DNA from: Bradyrhizobium oligotrophicum S58
GTDB taxonomy: Bacteria; Pseudomonadota; Alphaproteobacteria; Rhizobiales; Xanthobacteraceae
Reading direction: 5' to 3'
DNA length: 64,000 bases
Assembly (NCBI RefSeq): GCF_000344805.1
Contig: NC_020453.1
Coordinates: forward strand, 1,426,001-1,490,000
In this document: piece by piece, positions 1 through 9,501 of the stretch
Numbering within the stretch: position 1 is the stretch's first letter
Layout of the letters: every line of letters begins with the position of its first letter
Translations under genes and position numbers: made by a program
Notes under the pieces: generated by a model
Told to the model about the DNA's origin: nothing
What the model saw: the letters and a program-made list of their open reading frames with translations, nothing else
Database searches by the model: none

Positions 1-1
1 G

Positions 2-571
2 GTTCGGCCTGCGAACTATCCGGCGGGCACGCCCGGCCGCGGCGCTGCGCTGATCGATGCCAAGAACGGCGCCCGCGCGCTGGTGGTCAATGTGCTCGGC
101 CGCGTTTTCATGACGCCGTTCGACGATCCGTTCGCGGCCGTCGGGCGCGAGCTCGGCGCCTGTCCGCTGCGCGAGGCGGCGGATGCTGTTGTGGTCGACG
201 TGCATTGCGAGGCCTCGAGCGAGAAGCAGGGGCTCGGCTATTTCTGCGACGGCCGCGCCAGCCTCGTCGTCGGCACCCACACCCACGTGCCCACGGCCGA
301 CCACCAGATCCTGCCGGGCGGCACCGCCTACATGACCGATGCCGGCATGACCGGCGACTATGATTCGATCATCGGCATGCAGAAGGACGAGCCGCTGCGC
401 CGTTTCCAGTCGGGCATCCCGTCGGCGCGGTTCGAGCCGGCGATGGGCGAGGCGACCTTGAGCGGCGTCGCGGTCGAAACCGACGATGCCTCGGGGCTCG
501 CCGTCAAGGTCGCGCCGGTGCGCATCGGCGGCCGGCTGTCTCCAGCCAGGCCTTCGTTCTGGGGGGCGTGA
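2..571 (+). CDS. YmdB-family metallophosphoesterase, 3' part only
   Basis: Partial gene whose 5' end lies before the window; reading frame 2 is open from the first base. The visible ~189 residues begin RPANYPAGTPGRG and contain GTHTHVPTAD and the TDAGMTGDYDS stretch, which mark the TIGR00282/YmdB family of calcineurin-like phosphoesterases. These are cytoplasmic dinuclear-metal enzymes; B. subtilis YmdB hydrolyses 2',3'-cyclic nucleotides. The family is usually ~270 aa, so about 80 N-terminal residues with the first metal ligands are missing here. The gene converges on the chemoreceptor gene downstream with a 9-base gap. The family call is firm; the substrate in this organism is inferred. Confidence 0.88.
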   Translation, partial: VRPANYPAGTPGRGAALIDAKNGARALVVNVLGRVFMTPFDDPFAAVGRELGACPLREAADAVVVDVHCEASSEKQGLGYFCDGRASLVVGTHTHVPTADHQILPGGTAYMTDAGMTGDYDSIIGMQKDEPLRRFQSGIPSARFEPAMGEATLSGVAVETDDASGLAVKVAPVRIGGRLSPARPSFWGA

Positions 572-580
572 GAGCTGGCG

Positions 581-2011
581 TCAGGCCTGGAGGCGAAAAC
601 CCATCCGGAACGCGCCCCAATGGCGGCCCTTGATGACGATCGGCGCCGACAGGTCCTTCATCAGCACGAACTGCCCGCCGCCCATGTCGCGGCGGTAGGT
701 CTGCAGCAGGAACGGCTTGTTGCTGGCAGCCGCGACCTTCTTCACCGCGCGGTCCTCGAACAGCCGGCGATTGCGGCAGTTGGCGTTGTTCCAGACCGGG
801 TCGGGCCCCTGCGGCTTGCGGTAGTTCGGATTGTGCGTCGGCAGGTAGCCGCCACGGGCCCAGGCGACGCAGAACACGATGCGCGGATCGCTGCCCTGGA
901 TCGGGTCCTGGATCGCGGGCAGGACGCGGTCGGTGAATTCGACGTAGCGCGTCATGTACTGCTTGGGATTGGTGCCGGGAATCTCACGATAGTTCTCGTC
1001 CATCAGGTCGGCGAGCGTGATCTCGCCGCGGTCGATGGCGGCCTCGAAAGTCGCCGAGATCTGACGCGCGGTCTCGACGACGGCCTTGATCAGCGGCGCG
1101 TCTGTGGTCTGAACGCCGCTCTCGGCGATCAGCCCGATCAGCGCCTCGGAATGGTCGAGCAGCCTGGCGATGCGGTTGTCGGCCTGCTTGAGCTCGACCG
1201 AGGACTGGTCGACGCCCTTGGCGAGCTCCGCGAGCTCGCTGATGACCGTGTCGCAATGCGCGAGATTGGAGGTCGCGGCCTTCGCCACGCCATCGATCTC
1301 CTGGCCGACGCTGGTGAAACCGTCCTGGACGCGGACGATGATGCCACCGATCTGCTGGGCGCCTTCGCCCGCGGTCTTGGCGCGCGACGAGGCCTGGCCG
1401 CTCTCGCCGAGCAGGCTCTTCACCTGCGAATCCAGCCCGCGCAGGGTGTCGCCGATCTGCTGCGTGGCCTGTCGCGTCGCCTCGGCGAGCGACTTCACCT
1501 CGCTCGCGACCACCGCGAAGCCGCGTCCGGCGCTGCCGGCGCGCGCGGCCTCGATGGTGGCGTTGAGCGCCAAAAGGTTGGTCTGCTTGGCGATCGCTTC
1601 GATCGCGACCGAGACCTTGGCGACCTGCGACAGCGCATCGCCGACCGAGCCGAGCCGCTGCTCGATCCGCTCGACCGAATCGACCAGCTCGGAAATGTGC
1701 CGCACCGCGGTGTCGACCACGTTGCGCGACTGCGCGATGTCGCCGACGGCGGCCGAGGTCGCGGATTGCACCGCCTGCGAGGCGGTGGCGATGTCGTGGT
1801 TCGCGGCCACCATGGTCTTGGCGGTGGCCTGCAGATGGCCGAACCGCTGCGACTGGTAGCTGACGCGGTTGGCGACCTCCTGGACGTTGCCGGCGACGTC
1901 GGCAAGCTCGACGCCGAGGCCGCCGATGCGGTCGGCGATCTCGTCGATCAGCCGCTCGGCGCCGGTGCGCGCGTCGTGACTTTCCAGGATGGCGCGTTGC
2001 GCAACGGACAT
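581..2011 (-). CDS. Soluble methyl-accepting chemotaxis protein with C-terminal sensor-like domain
   Basis: 476 aa without a transmembrane segment or HAMP domain, so probably a cytoplasmic chemoreceptor. The conserved signalling hairpin tip ([19 protein letters not shown], then [15 protein letters not shown]) lies at about residues 140-180, flanked by heptad-rich coiled coil. The last ~150 residues form a separate module ([10 protein letters not shown] ... [10 protein letters not shown] ... RRDMGGGQF ... [11 protein letters not shown]) repeated in the next receptor, probably a Cache/PAS-like sensory domain. Signalling domain first and sensor last is the reverse of classical transmembrane receptors. 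The gene is 57 bp from its paralogue and co-directional, so the two may form an operon. Ligand unknown. Confidence 0.9.
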   Translation of the reverse strand: MSVAQRAILESHDARTGAERLIDEIADRIGGLGVELADVAGNVQEVANRVSYQSQRFGHLQATAKTMVAANHDIATASQAVQSATSAAVGDIAQSRNVVDTAVRHISELVDSVERIEQRLGSVGDALSQVAKVSVAIEAIAKQTNLLALNATIEAARAGSAGRGFAVVASEVKSLAEATRQATQQIGDTLRGLDSQVKSLLGESGQASSRAKTAGEGAQQIGGIIVRVQDGFTSVGQEIDGVAKAATSNLAHCDTVISELAELAKGVDQSSVELKQADNRIARLLDHSEALIGLIAESGVQTTDAPLIKAVVETARQISATFEAAIDRGEITLADLMDENYREIPGTNPKQYMTRYVEFTDRVLPAIQDPIQGSDPRIVFCVAWARGGYLPTHNPNYRKPQGPDPVWNNANCRNRRLFEDRAVKKVAAASNKPFLLQTYRRDMGGGQFVLMKDLSAPIVIKGRHWGAFRMGFRLQA

Positions 2012-2068
2012 TTCCAGGCTCCCGGGCTTGAAGAGTTCGACAGGATGTCGGCAGCTCTCCGCTTCAGC

Positions 2069-3817
2069 TCACAATTTATAGGCGGTGCGAAAGCCGCCCC
2101 AGTGCCGGCCGCGGACGCGGATCGGCACGTCGATTTCGCGCATCATGACGGTGTTGCCGTTGCCCATGTCGCGCGCGTAGCTCTGAATCAGATAGGGCCG
2201 CTGGTTGCGGCCGGCGGCGAGCCCGGCCGGATCGTTGAAGATGCGGCGGTTGCGGCTGTTGGCGGTGTTGAAGGCGACATCGCCCGGCCGCTGCGGATGC
2301 GAATAGATCCGGTTGTGCACCGGCAGATAGCCGTTGCGGTCGATCGCGACGCAGAATGCCATGCGCTGATCCTTGGCCAGGAAGGCCTCCTGGAACGACG
2401 GTAGCGTGCGGTCCGCCCAATCGAGGATTCGGCTGCGATGCTGCTGCGGATTGGTGCCCGGGATCTCGACATAGTTCGTATCGAACATGTCCTCGATCGT
2501 GATCTCGCCGCGTGCGAGAGCGCTTTCGAACATGCGGTTCAGCTCGGTGCCGGCCTCCATGGCACGGGCGACGAACTCGTTGTTCTCCTCGTGCAGCGCC
2601 CAGAGCTTGTCCTCGATCTTCTCGCGAAGATCAGCGCCCGGCGCATCGAACCGCGCCTGGGCGCCGGCCTTGGCCTGCTCGGTGACGCGCAGCCGGCAGG
2701 GACCGACATCCTCGAGCACGGCGTCGAAGCGCTCGTTCACGGGCAGCCGGCTCGCCTCGGGGCCGGTGATCAGCACGCCGTCGTTGGAGATCTCGTAGAC
2801 CTGTGCCGGGATCGTGCGCGCGCCCGACTTGATCTCGAGCTTGAGATGGCAGGGCAGGCGCTCGTTGCCGCTGCGCGCCGCGCGATCGCCCTGCCGCAGC
2901 AGCACGGCGCAGCGCGCCTTCAGCTTCTGGGCATACATCGTCACGGCACGGCCGGCGCTGGTGACGCGCTCGCCATAGCTCTCGGCCTGCTGGGTGGCGC
3001 TGCCGATGTCGGCGGCGCTGTCGACCACCGAGGAGATGAAGAGCGATGCCTGCGCCGCGCTGTCCGACATCGCGCCGGTGGTCTGGTTCTGCTCGGCGAC
3101 GGCGCCATTGACGTTGGCGAAGACGGGGCGGATCGCCTCGATCGCTTGCGCAATGCGGTGCACGGCGTCGGCCGAGCCGGCGGCGTCCTTCTGCAGCGCT
3201 TCGATCTTGCGGGTGATCTCCTCGGTCGCGTTCTGGGTCTGCACGGCCAGCGCCTTGACCTCGGTCGCGACCACCGCGAAGCCGCGGCCGGCCTCGCCCG
3301 CGCGGGCGGCCTCGATCGTGGAGTTGAGCGCGAGAAGCGTGGTCTGGCGTGCGATCTGGGAGATCAGGTTGACGACATTGCCGATCGCCGCCGAGGATTC
3401 CCGCAGCCGGTCGACATTGGCGCGCGCCTCCCGCGCGGCGGCGCTGGCCTGGTCGGCGAGCTGGCCGGCGTCCTGAACCTGGGACCCGATGCCGTGCGCG
3501 GACTGCGTCACCTTCTCGGCGGCCTGGGCGAAGGTTGCTGCCGTGCCCTGCGCGGCAGTGCTGCGGCTGCTCAGTGCGTCGGCGCGCTGGCGGATGTCGG
3601 TCAGCGTTCCCGCTGTCGCCTCGGCTCCACTGGCGACCGCATTGGCTGCGCGTTCGAGCTGGCGAATCATGCCGCCGAGTTCCAGCTCGAGCAGATCGAG
3701 GATGGCCTTGGCCGAATCGGTTTCGGACGCCGCCGGCAGTTCGGGCGCAGCCGCCGGCCTGGCCTCGACCACGGGGGCGGGCGCAGGGGCACGTCTTGCA
3801 AAGAAACCAAACGCCAT
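2069..3817 (-). CDS. Soluble methyl-accepting chemotaxis protein with PilZ-like insert
   Basis: 582 aa when started at the ATG giving MAFGFFARR. The frame stays open upstream to 4009, but those 64 residues lie in the yebC promoter region and look non-coding. The signalling tip ([19 protein letters not shown]) is at about residues 160-180. A segment around residues 310-390 ([12 protein letters not shown] ... [11 protein letters not shown]) resembles a c-di-GMP-binding PilZ domain, although the N-terminal arginine motif is weak. The C-terminal ~150 residues ([10 protein letters not shown] ... [10 protein letters not shown] ... [11 protein letters not shown]) match the C-terminal module of the neighbouring receptor. 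No membrane segment is visible. Receptor class is certain; the PilZ assignment is tentative. Confidence 0.88.
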   Translation of the reverse strand: MAFGFFARRAPAPAPVVEARPAAAPELPAASETDSAKAILDLLELELGGMIRQLERAANAVASGAEATAGTLTDIRQRADALSSRSTAAQGTAATFAQAAEKVTQSAHGIGSQVQDAGQLADQASAAAREARANVDRLRESSAAIGNVVNLISQIARQTTLLALNSTIEAARAGEAGRGFAVVATEVKALAVQTQNATEEITRKIEALQKDAAGSADAVHRIAQAIEAIRPVFANVNGAVAEQNQTTGAMSDSAAQASLFISSVVDSAADIGSATQQAESYGERVTSAGRAVTMYAQKLKARCAVLLRQGDRAARSGNERLPCHLKLEIKSGARTIPAQVYEISNDGVLITGPEASRLPVNERFDAVLEDVGPCRLRVTEQAKAGAQARFDAPGADLREKIEDKLWALHEENNEFVARAMEAGTELNRMFESALARGEITIEDMFDTNYVEIPGTNPQQHRSRILDWADRTLPSFQEAFLAKDQRMAFCVAIDRNGYLPVHNRIYSHPQRPGDVAFNTANSRNRRIFNDPAGLAAGRNQRPYLIQSYARDMGNGNTVMMREIDVPIRVRGRHWGGFRTAYKL

Positions 3818-4040
3818 GGGGTGGACGCCAGACCGTGTGAAAAGGTGCAGAGGCGCCGCATCCTTGCACTTGACGGTGAAGCCATGGTTAACACTTGGCT
3901 TATGGCGGAAGGCGGCCCGGTCGTCCTCCCAGGGTGGCTCCGACCCTTGAAACCACCCCAAATCTTTGATTTTGACGAAGCCTCGGCCTATAAGGCCGCG
4001 CTTCCGCAACTGACCTCAGACGAATTGCAAGAGATCCCGC

Positions 4041-4787
4041 ATGGCCGGCCATTCCCAATTCAAGAACATCATGCATCGCAAGGGCCGGCAGGATGCGATG
4101 AAGTCCAAGCTGTTCGGCAAGCTGGCCCGCGAAATTACGGTGTCGGCCAAGCTGGGCACGCCCGATCCGGCGATGAACCCGCGGCTGCGCGCAGCCGTGG
4201 TCGCGGCCCGGGCCGAGAACATGCCGAAGGACAACATCGAGCGGGCGATCAAGAAGGCGCTCGGCGGCGAGGGCGACAACTATGACGAGATCCGCTACGA
4301 GGGCTATGGCCCGGGCGGCGTCGCCGTCATCGTCGAGGCGCTGACCGACAACCGCAACCGCGCCGCCTCCGACATCCGCTCCTACTTTACGAAGTCCGGC
4401 GGCAATCTCGGCGAAACCGGCTCGGTGTCGTTCATGTTCGACCGCGTCGGCATCATCGAATTCGACCGCAGCGTCGCCTCCGACGACGCGGTGCTGGATG
4501 CCGCGATCGAGGCCGGCGCCGACGACGTGATTTCGGGGGAGGGGGGGCATGAGGTCTATGCCTCGCCGGAGAGCCTGCGCGAGGTCGCCAAGAATCTCGA
4601 GGCCAAGTTCGGCGAGCCGCGCAAGGCGGCGCTGACCTGGAAGCCGCAGAACACCGTCGCTGTCGACGACGAGACCGCCGAGAAGCTGTTGAAGCTGATG
4701 GATCTGCTGAACGAGCACGACGACGTCCAGAACGTCTATGCCAATTTCGAGATCTCGGACGCGCTGATGGCGAAGATGGGCGGTTGA
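4041..4787 (+). CDS. yebC: YebC/PmpR-family regulator
   Basis: 248 aa, the full length of the YebC family, starting [19 protein letters not shown], the diagnostic N-terminus. The [19 protein letters not shown] and [10 protein letters not shown] blocks are present. Members were described as DNA-binding repressors and more recently linked to ribosome and translation-elongation functions. The gene lies immediately upstream of ruvC, a common arrangement in proteobacteria, separated by 74 bp that contain a candidate SOS box. Start chosen at the canonical MAGHS. Confidence 0.97.
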   Translation: MAGHSQFKNIMHRKGRQDAMKSKLFGKLAREITVSAKLGTPDPAMNPRLRAAVVAARAENMPKDNIERAIKKALGGEGDNYDEIRYEGYGPGGVAVIVEALTDNRNRAASDIRSYFTKSGGNLGETGSVSFMFDRVGIIEFDRSVASDDAVLDAAIEAGADDVISGEGGHEVYASPESLREVAKNLEAKFGEPRKAALTWKPQNTVAVDDETAEKLLKLMDLLNEHDDVQNVYANFEISDALMAKMGG

Positions 4788-4814
4788 CGGGCACTTAACC
4801 ACACCGCTCCGGCC

Positions 4815-4829
4815 GTTCTGTTTATGTTT
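4815..4829 (+). promoter_or_regulatory. Candidate LexA (SOS) box upstream of ruvC
   Basis: GTTC-N7-GTTT, one mismatch from the alphaproteobacterial LexA consensus GTTC-N7-GTTC, 33 bp before the ruvC start. SOS control of ruv genes is established in many bacteria; occupancy here is inferred from one imperfect site. Confidence 0.4.
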
Positions 4830-4861
4830 CCACCGGCGTGGCGCGAGGCTATCTCTAACTC

Positions 4862-5389
4862 ATGAAAGCCCAGCCGATTCGCGCAGCCGTCCGCATCATC
4901 GGGATCGATCCCGGCCTCCGCCGCACCGGCTGGGGCGTGATCGAGAGCGAGGGCAACCGGCTGATCTATGTCGGCTGCGGCTCGGTCGAGCCGCCCGACG
5001 ACCTGCCTTTGGCGAGCCGGCTGCTCGCGATCCATGAGGGGCTTTCGGCCGTGCTCGGCCGCTTCACCCCGATGGAGGCGGCCGTCGAGCAGACCTTCGT
5101 CAACAAGGACGGCGTTGCGACCTTGAAGCTCGGCCAGGCCCGCGGCATCGCCATGCTGGCGCCGGCAATGTTCGGAATTTCGGTCGCCGAATACGCTCCC
5201 AACCAGGTCAAGAAGACCGTCGTGGGCGCCGGCCACGCCGACAAGGGCCAGATCGCGGTGATGCTGAAGATCCTGCTGCCCAAGGCCGATCCGCCGTCGG
5301 CGGACGCCGCCGACGCACTCGCGATCGCGATTACCCATGCCCATCATCGCCAGGGCCATGCGCTGCGCCAGAAAGTGGCCGGGCTATGA
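4862..5389 (+). CDS. ruvC: Holliday junction resolvase RuvC
   Basis: 175 aa. The RNase H-fold catalytic acidic residues are visible: Asp16 in [14 protein letters not shown], Glu in [10 protein letters not shown], and the C-terminal aspartates in [17 protein letters not shown]. RuvC cuts Holliday junctions symmetrically after RuvAB branch migration. It is first in a compact operon; its stop overlaps the ruvA start (ATGA), which suggests translational coupling. Confidence 0.98.
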   Translation: MKAQPIRAAVRIIGIDPGLRRTGWGVIESEGNRLIYVGCGSVEPPDDLPLASRLLAIHEGLSAVLGRFTPMEAAVEQTFVNKDGVATLKLGQARGIAMLAPAMFGISVAEYAPNQVKKTVVGAGHADKGQIAVMLKILLPKADPPSADAADALAIAITHAHHRQGHALRQKVAGL

Positions 5390-6003
5390 TCGGCAAGCTC
5401 AAGGGGCTGATCGACTCCTTCAGCGAGGACTTCGTGATCCTCGATGTCGGCGGCGTCGGTTATCAGGTGCACTGCTCGGCCCGCACGCTGCAGCACTTGC
5501 CGTCGCCGGGTGAAGCCGCCACATTGTCGATCGAGACCTATGTGCGCGAGGACCAGATCAAGCTGTTCGGTTTTCGCTCGGATGTCGAACGGGAATGGTT
5601 TCGCCTTTTGCAGACGGTGCAGGGCGTCGGCGCCAAGGTCGCCCTCGCCGTCCTCGGCACCTTGCCGCCGGCCGATCTCGCCAACGCCATCGCGCTGCGC
5701 GACAAGGCTGCGGTGGCGCGGACACCGGGCGTCGGCCCGAAGGTGGCCGAGCGCATCGTAACCGAGCTGAAGGACAAGGCACCGGCGTTTGCCAATGTCG
5801 ATCCCGGCGCGGCGCGCCTGTCCGGGGCGATCGAAGAGTCGCGCGCGCCGCAGCCGATCGCGGATGCGATCTCCGCACTCATCAACCTCGGCTACGGCCA
5901 GCCGCAGGCGGCCGCCGCCATCGCTGCCGCCTCGCGCGCTGCCGGCGACCAGGCCGAGACCGCGCAACTCATCCGCCTCGGCCTCAAAGAGCTGGCGAAA
6001 TAG
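5386..6003 (+). CDS. ruvA: Holliday junction branch-migration protein RuvA
   Basis: 205 aa, typical RuvA length. The N-terminal OB fold starts [12 protein letters not shown], the helix-hairpin-helix region has [16 protein letters not shown] and [13 protein letters not shown], and the C-terminal domain III ([18 protein letters not shown]) contacts RuvB. RuvA tetramers hold the four-way junction open for the RuvB motor. Start overlaps ruvC by 4 bp; 46 bp separate it from the deaminase gene that lies between ruvA and ruvB. Confidence 0.98.
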   Translation: MIGKLKGLIDSFSEDFVILDVGGVGYQVHCSARTLQHLPSPGEAATLSIETYVREDQIKLFGFRSDVEREWFRLLQTVQGVGAKVALAVLGTLPPADLANAIALRDKAAVARTPGVGPKVAERIVTELKDKAPAFANVDPGAARLSGAIEESRAPQPIADAISALINLGYGQPQAAAAIAAASRAAGDQAETAQLIRLGLKELAK

Positions 6004-6049
6004 GCTATCGTCGCCCGGCCGGGCGAACAGAAGGACATTCGTTTCCCCC

Positions 6050-6469
6050 ATGGTGAGCAAGAAGGACAAGGAGCTGATCGAGGCGGCCGCATCGGCGGTG
6101 AAGAGCCGCTACCGCAACGACTGGCAGGAGGTCGGCGCGGCCATGCGCACCCGCGACGGCCGCATCATCACCGGCGTCAACATCGACGCCTATCTCGGCC
6201 GCAACGCCGTCTGCGCCGAGGCGATCGCGATCGGCCGCGCCATCACCGAGCATGGTGATCACGGCATCGAGACCATCGTCGCGGTGCGCCATCCCAAGCC
6301 TGGCGAGCCCGGCGAGGTCGCGGTGGTCTCGCCCTGCGGCACCTGCCGCGAGCTGATCCATGACTACGACGCGAAGGCGCGGGTCATCGTGCCGTCGAAC
6401 GGCAAGGGGCCTGCGGCGGTGACCATCGGCGAACTGCTGCCGAACAAATACAGGCGTGGCAACGAATGA
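6050..6469 (+). CDS. Cytidine deaminase-like zinc enzyme inside the ruv operon
   Basis: 139 aa with both halves of the CDA zinc site: [11 protein letters not shown] (Cys and catalytic Glu) and [10 protein letters not shown] (the two further cysteines). Such enzymes hydrolytically deaminate cytidine/deoxycytidine or related substrates such as blasticidin S. Length fits homotetrameric CDA. The start is the ATG of [10 protein letters not shown], because the longer frame overlaps ruvA out of phase. The stop overlaps the ruvB start (ATGA), so ruvB is probably coupled to this gene. Substrate cannot be read from sequence; a nucleoside-salvage or detoxification role is inferred. Confidence 0.9.
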   Translation: MVSKKDKELIEAAASAVKSRYRNDWQEVGAAMRTRDGRIITGVNIDAYLGRNAVCAEAIAIGRAITEHGDHGIETIVAVRHPKPGEPGEVAVVSPCGTCRELIHDYDAKARVIVPSNGKGPAAVTIGELLPNKYRRGNE

Positions 6470-7509
6470 AGCCGCCTGCGCGCATGGTCAGTCCGGAGCG
6501 GCGCTCCGACGATGTCGGCGACACCGCGCTGCGTCCGCAGCAATTGTCGGAGTTCGTCGGCCAGCAGCAGGCGCGCGCCAATCTGTCGATCTTCATCGAG
6601 GCGGCGCGCAAGCGCGGTGAGGCGCTCGACCACGTGCTGTTCGTAGGTCCCCCCGGCCTCGGCAAGACCACGCTGGCGCAGATCGTCGCGCGCGAGCTCG
6701 GCGTCGGCTTCCGCGCCACGTCAGGGCCGGTCATTGCCAAGGCGGGCGATCTCGCGGCCCTACTCACAAATCTCGAAGAGCGCGACGTGTTGTTCATCGA
6801 CGAGATCCATCGTCTCAGTCCTGCGGTCGAGGAGGTGCTCTATCCGGCGATGGAGGATTTTCAGCTCGATCTGATCATCGGCGAGGGCCCTGCGGCGCGC
6901 TCGGTCAAGATCGACCTGTCGAAATTCACCCTGGTCGGCGCCACCACGCGCGCGGGCCTGCTGACCAATCCTTTGCGTGATCGCTTCGGCATTCCGATCC
7001 GGTTGAATTTCTACACCGTCGAGGAGCTGGAAGGCATCGTGACGCGCGGCGCCCGCGTGCTCGGGGTCGGCATGACCGCCGACGGCGCCAACGAGATCGC
7101 GCGCCGCGCCCGTGGCACGCCGCGTATCGCCGGGCGCCTCCTGCGCCGCGTGCGCGACTTCGCATCCGCGGCCGATGCGACCGCGATCGACCGCGCCATC
7201 GCCGATCACGCGCTGAGCGCGCTCGAAGTCGATGCCGCGGGGCTCGATGCCATGGACCGGCGCTATCTGACGACGATCGCGCTGAACTACGGTGGTGGGC
7301 CGGTCGGCGTCGAGACCATGGCGGCAGCGCTATCGGAGCCGCGCGATGCGATCGAGGACATCATCGAGCCCTACCTGATCCAATGCGGCTATCTGCAGCG
7401 CACCCCGCGCGGCCGGCTGCTGACCTCGCACGCGTTCAAACATCTCGGCATGGCCGAGCCGAACCGCGATCCCAGCCAGTTCGGCCTGTTCGGCGATCAG
7501 GAAGAATGA
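6466..7509 (+). CDS. ruvB: Holliday junction DNA helicase RuvB
   Basis: 347 aa AAA+ motor. Walker A is GPPGLGKTT at residues 61-69, Walker B is LFIDEIHRL around 109-117, sensor 1 is GATTRAGLL, and the arginine finger follows in NPLRDRFG. The C-terminal winged helix carries RTPRGRLLT. RuvB hexamers drive branch migration on RuvA-bound junctions. The start overlaps the deaminase stop by 4 bp and its own stop overlaps the Nudix start by 4 bp. Confidence 0.98.
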   Translation: MKPPARMVSPERRSDDVGDTALRPQQLSEFVGQQQARANLSIFIEAARKRGEALDHVLFVGPPGLGKTTLAQIVARELGVGFRATSGPVIAKAGDLAALLTNLEERDVLFIDEIHRLSPAVEEVLYPAMEDFQLDLIIGEGPAARSVKIDLSKFTLVGATTRAGLLTNPLRDRFGIPIRLNFYTVEELEGIVTRGARVLGVGMTADGANEIARRARGTPRIAGRLLRRVRDFASAADATAIDRAIADHALSALEVDAAGLDAMDRRYLTTIALNYGGGPVGVETMAAALSEPRDAIEDIIEPYLIQCGYLQRTPRGRLLTSHAFKHLGMAEPNRDPSQFGLFGDQEE

Positions 7510-7943
7510 TGGATATGGACACGATCGAGGTCGTCGCCGCATTGATCTTCGATCGCAACGGGCAGGTGCTGCTCGTGCGCAAGCGAGGCACGGAGGCGTT
7601 CATGCAGCCCGGCGGCAAGCGCGATGCCGGCGAAGATGATGTCGCGGCCTTGTCGCGTGAAATTGAAGAAGAAATCGGTTGTCGCCTGGTTCCGACTTCC
7701 ATTCGAATGCTCGGCGAATTCGATGCGGTCGCAGCCAATGAGCCCGATTGTCGCGTATGTGCGAATCTCTACGTCGCCGAAGTGATCGGCCAGATCGTGC
7801 CGAACCGCGAAATCGACGAGGTCATCTGGGTCGATCCATCAGCCGCGTCAGATCTGGTGCTTGCACCTCTGACCCGCGATCATGTGTTGCCGATCGCGTC
7901 ATGCCTCTGGGACGAACAACTGATCGATAAACAAAACTGCTGA
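7506..7943 (+). CDS. Nudix hydrolase
   Basis: 145 aa with a complete Nudix box (GX5EX7REUXEEXGU) at about residues 33-55, reading [10 protein letters not shown] followed by REIEEEIG. Nudix enzymes hydrolyse nucleoside diphosphates linked to another moiety and often sanitise nucleotide pools. The start is one of two adjacent ATGs overlapping the ruvB stop, so the gene is translationally coupled to the ruv operon. Substrate unknown. Its position beside a deaminase and RuvCAB suggests, but does not prove, a DNA-maintenance role. Confidence 0.92.
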   Translation: MMDMDTIEVVAALIFDRNGQVLLVRKRGTEAFMQPGGKRDAGEDDVAALSREIEEEIGCRLVPTSIRMLGEFDAVAANEPDCRVCANLYVAEVIGQIVPNREIDEVIWVDPSAASDLVLAPLTRDHVLPIASCLWDEQLIDKQNC

Positions 7944-8014
7944 CAATCTGCACAGACGCACCCGAAATCGGTTGCAATGATCGGGGAAAAAGATTGCGTG
8001 CGAGGAGTTCGTCC

Positions 8015-8935
8015 ATGCTGTCACGCCGTCGTTTTCTCTCATTCTCCGGCGGCCTTGCCGCGACCGGTTTTTCCACCGCCACCTATGGCGTCGGGGTCGA
8101 GCCGCTGCGCCTCGGCGTCACCGACTATCACGTCCGCCCCCACAACTGGCCGGCTGGCCTGAAGCTGAAGATCGCGGCGATCGCCGATATTCACGCCTGC
8201 GATCCCTGGATGTCGCTGGCGCATATCGAGGGCATCGTCGCGCGGACCAACGCGCTGCAACCGGACCTGATCGTCCTGCTCGGCGACTACGTCGCCGGTC
8301 ATCGTCATCACATTGGACGCATCGATGCGGCGGCCTGGGCGCCGGTGCTGGGTGGCCTGAAGGCGCCGCTGGGCGTCCATGCCATTCTCGGCAACCACGA
8401 CTACTGGGATGATCGAACCGTGCAGCGCGACGGCCGCGGTGCGCCGGTCGCTCAGCGGGCGCTGGAGGCCGCGGGCATTCCGGTCTATGAGAACGAGGTC
8501 GTGCGCCTCAGCAAGAATGGGCATGCCTTCTGGCTCGCCGGCCTCGGTGATCAGCTGGCCTACATGCCGGCCAGACGCTTTCGATCCGTGCCGCGGATCG
8601 GCGTCGATGATCTCGCGGGCACGCTGCGCAAGGTGACAGACAGCGCGCCGGTGATCCTGCTGGCGCATGAGCCGGACGTTGCGCTGCGCGTGCCGTCGCG
8701 GGTGGCGCTGCAGCTTTCCGGGCATACGCATGGCGGGCAGGTCCGGGTGCTCGGCTGGTCGCCGGCCGTTCCCATCCGCAACGGCGTCAATCTCGCCTAT
8801 GGCCACATCCGCACGCAATGCGACGTCATCGTTTCCGGCGGGCTCGGCTGCAGCATCATGCCGGTGCGGATCGGCATGCCGCCGGAGATCGTGCTGGTGA
8901 GCCTCGGTGGAGAACCCGTGGAGGTGACCTCGTAG
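8015..8935 (+). CDS. Exported metallophosphoesterase (YkuE/YaeI-like)
   Basis: 306 aa starting at an ATG with an AGGAG site 9 bp upstream. The N-terminus MLSRRRFLSFSGG is a twin-arginine signal. Metal-binding motifs of the calcineurin-like fold follow: IADIHACD, LLGDYVAG, ILGNHDYW, LAHEPD and SGHTHGGQ. Architecture fits the YkuE/YaeI membrane-associated phosphoesterases, some of which act on lipid-linked substrates such as UDP-2,3-diacylglucosamine. Substrate here is unknown. It has its own spacer after the Nudix gene, so probably its own promoter. Confidence 0.9.
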   Translation: MLSRRRFLSFSGGLAATGFSTATYGVGVEPLRLGVTDYHVRPHNWPAGLKLKIAAIADIHACDPWMSLAHIEGIVARTNALQPDLIVLLGDYVAGHRHHIGRIDAAAWAPVLGGLKAPLGVHAILGNHDYWDDRTVQRDGRGAPVAQRALEAAGIPVYENEVVRLSKNGHAFWLAGLGDQLAYMPARRFRSVPRIGVDDLAGTLRKVTDSAPVILLAHEPDVALRVPSRVALQLSGHTHGGQVRVLGWSPAVPIRNGVNLAYGHIRTQCDVIVSGGLGCSIMPVRIGMPPEIVLVSLGGEPVEVTS

Positions 8936-8965
8936 GTCGTTCGGGCGCTTGCGCGGGCGGTCGAA

Positions 8966-9457
8966 TTGGGCGAAACGACCATTCGGCTCGGCAATCGAGG
9001 GCATCCGGTGACCCATCAACATCTCGACGGCAAGGTCCGTGACGGCCGCCACCACATGCAGGTGCGCGTCTACTACGAAGATACGGATTTCTCCGGAATC
9101 GTCTATCACGCCAACTATCTCCGCTACATGGAGCGCGGCCGCACCAATCATCTGCGGCTGATGGGCGCAGAGCAGCACGCGCTGTTCGCGGAGGCGGCCA
9201 GCGAGGCGCCGGGCTTCGCCTTCGTCGTCCGCTCGATGACGCTCGACTTCCTGCGGCCGGCACGCATGGACGACGTGCTCGACGTCGTGACCTGGCCGAT
9301 CGCGGTGAAGGGCGCCTCGATCATGCTGGCGCAGGAGGTGCGGCGTGGCGACGAGGTGCTCGTCAAGGCCGACGTCCGCGTTGCCTTCATCAGCGGCGGC
9401 AAGGCGCAGCCGATTCCAAAGCCGCTGCGTGATCTGTTGAAGGCGGACGTGGTTTAG
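8966..9457 (+). CDS. ybgC: YbgC-family acyl-CoA thioesterase (Tol-Pal associated)
   Basis: 163 aa from the TTG used here; GTG at 9008 and ATG at 9056 are in-frame alternatives. The hot-dog-fold signature VYYEDTDFSGIVYHANYLRYMERGR contains the catalytic Asp of the YbgC/4-hydroxybenzoyl-CoA thioesterase family. In proteobacteria ybgC is usually the first gene of the tol-pal operon; here it is 20 kb from tolQ, separated by the accessory block. It converges on the helicase gene with a 44-bp gap. Confidence 0.93.
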   Translation: MGETTIRLGNRGHPVTHQHLDGKVRDGRHHMQVRVYYEDTDFSGIVYHANYLRYMERGRTNHLRLMGAEQHALFAEAASEAPGFAFVVRSMTLDFLRPARMDDVLDVVTWPIAVKGASIMLAQEVRRGDEVLVKADVRVAFISGGKAQPIPKPLRDLLKADVV

Positions 9458-9501
9458 CCCGGCTCGCGGGATCATGGCCGCATCAGCTGCGGCGTTGCCG
9501 G

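Noticed and set aside
620..2404. 594-aa open frame opposite the first chemoreceptor
   Set aside because: Mirror of high-GC coding sequence; low-complexity composition, no domain, and the minus-strand receptor motifs are clear.
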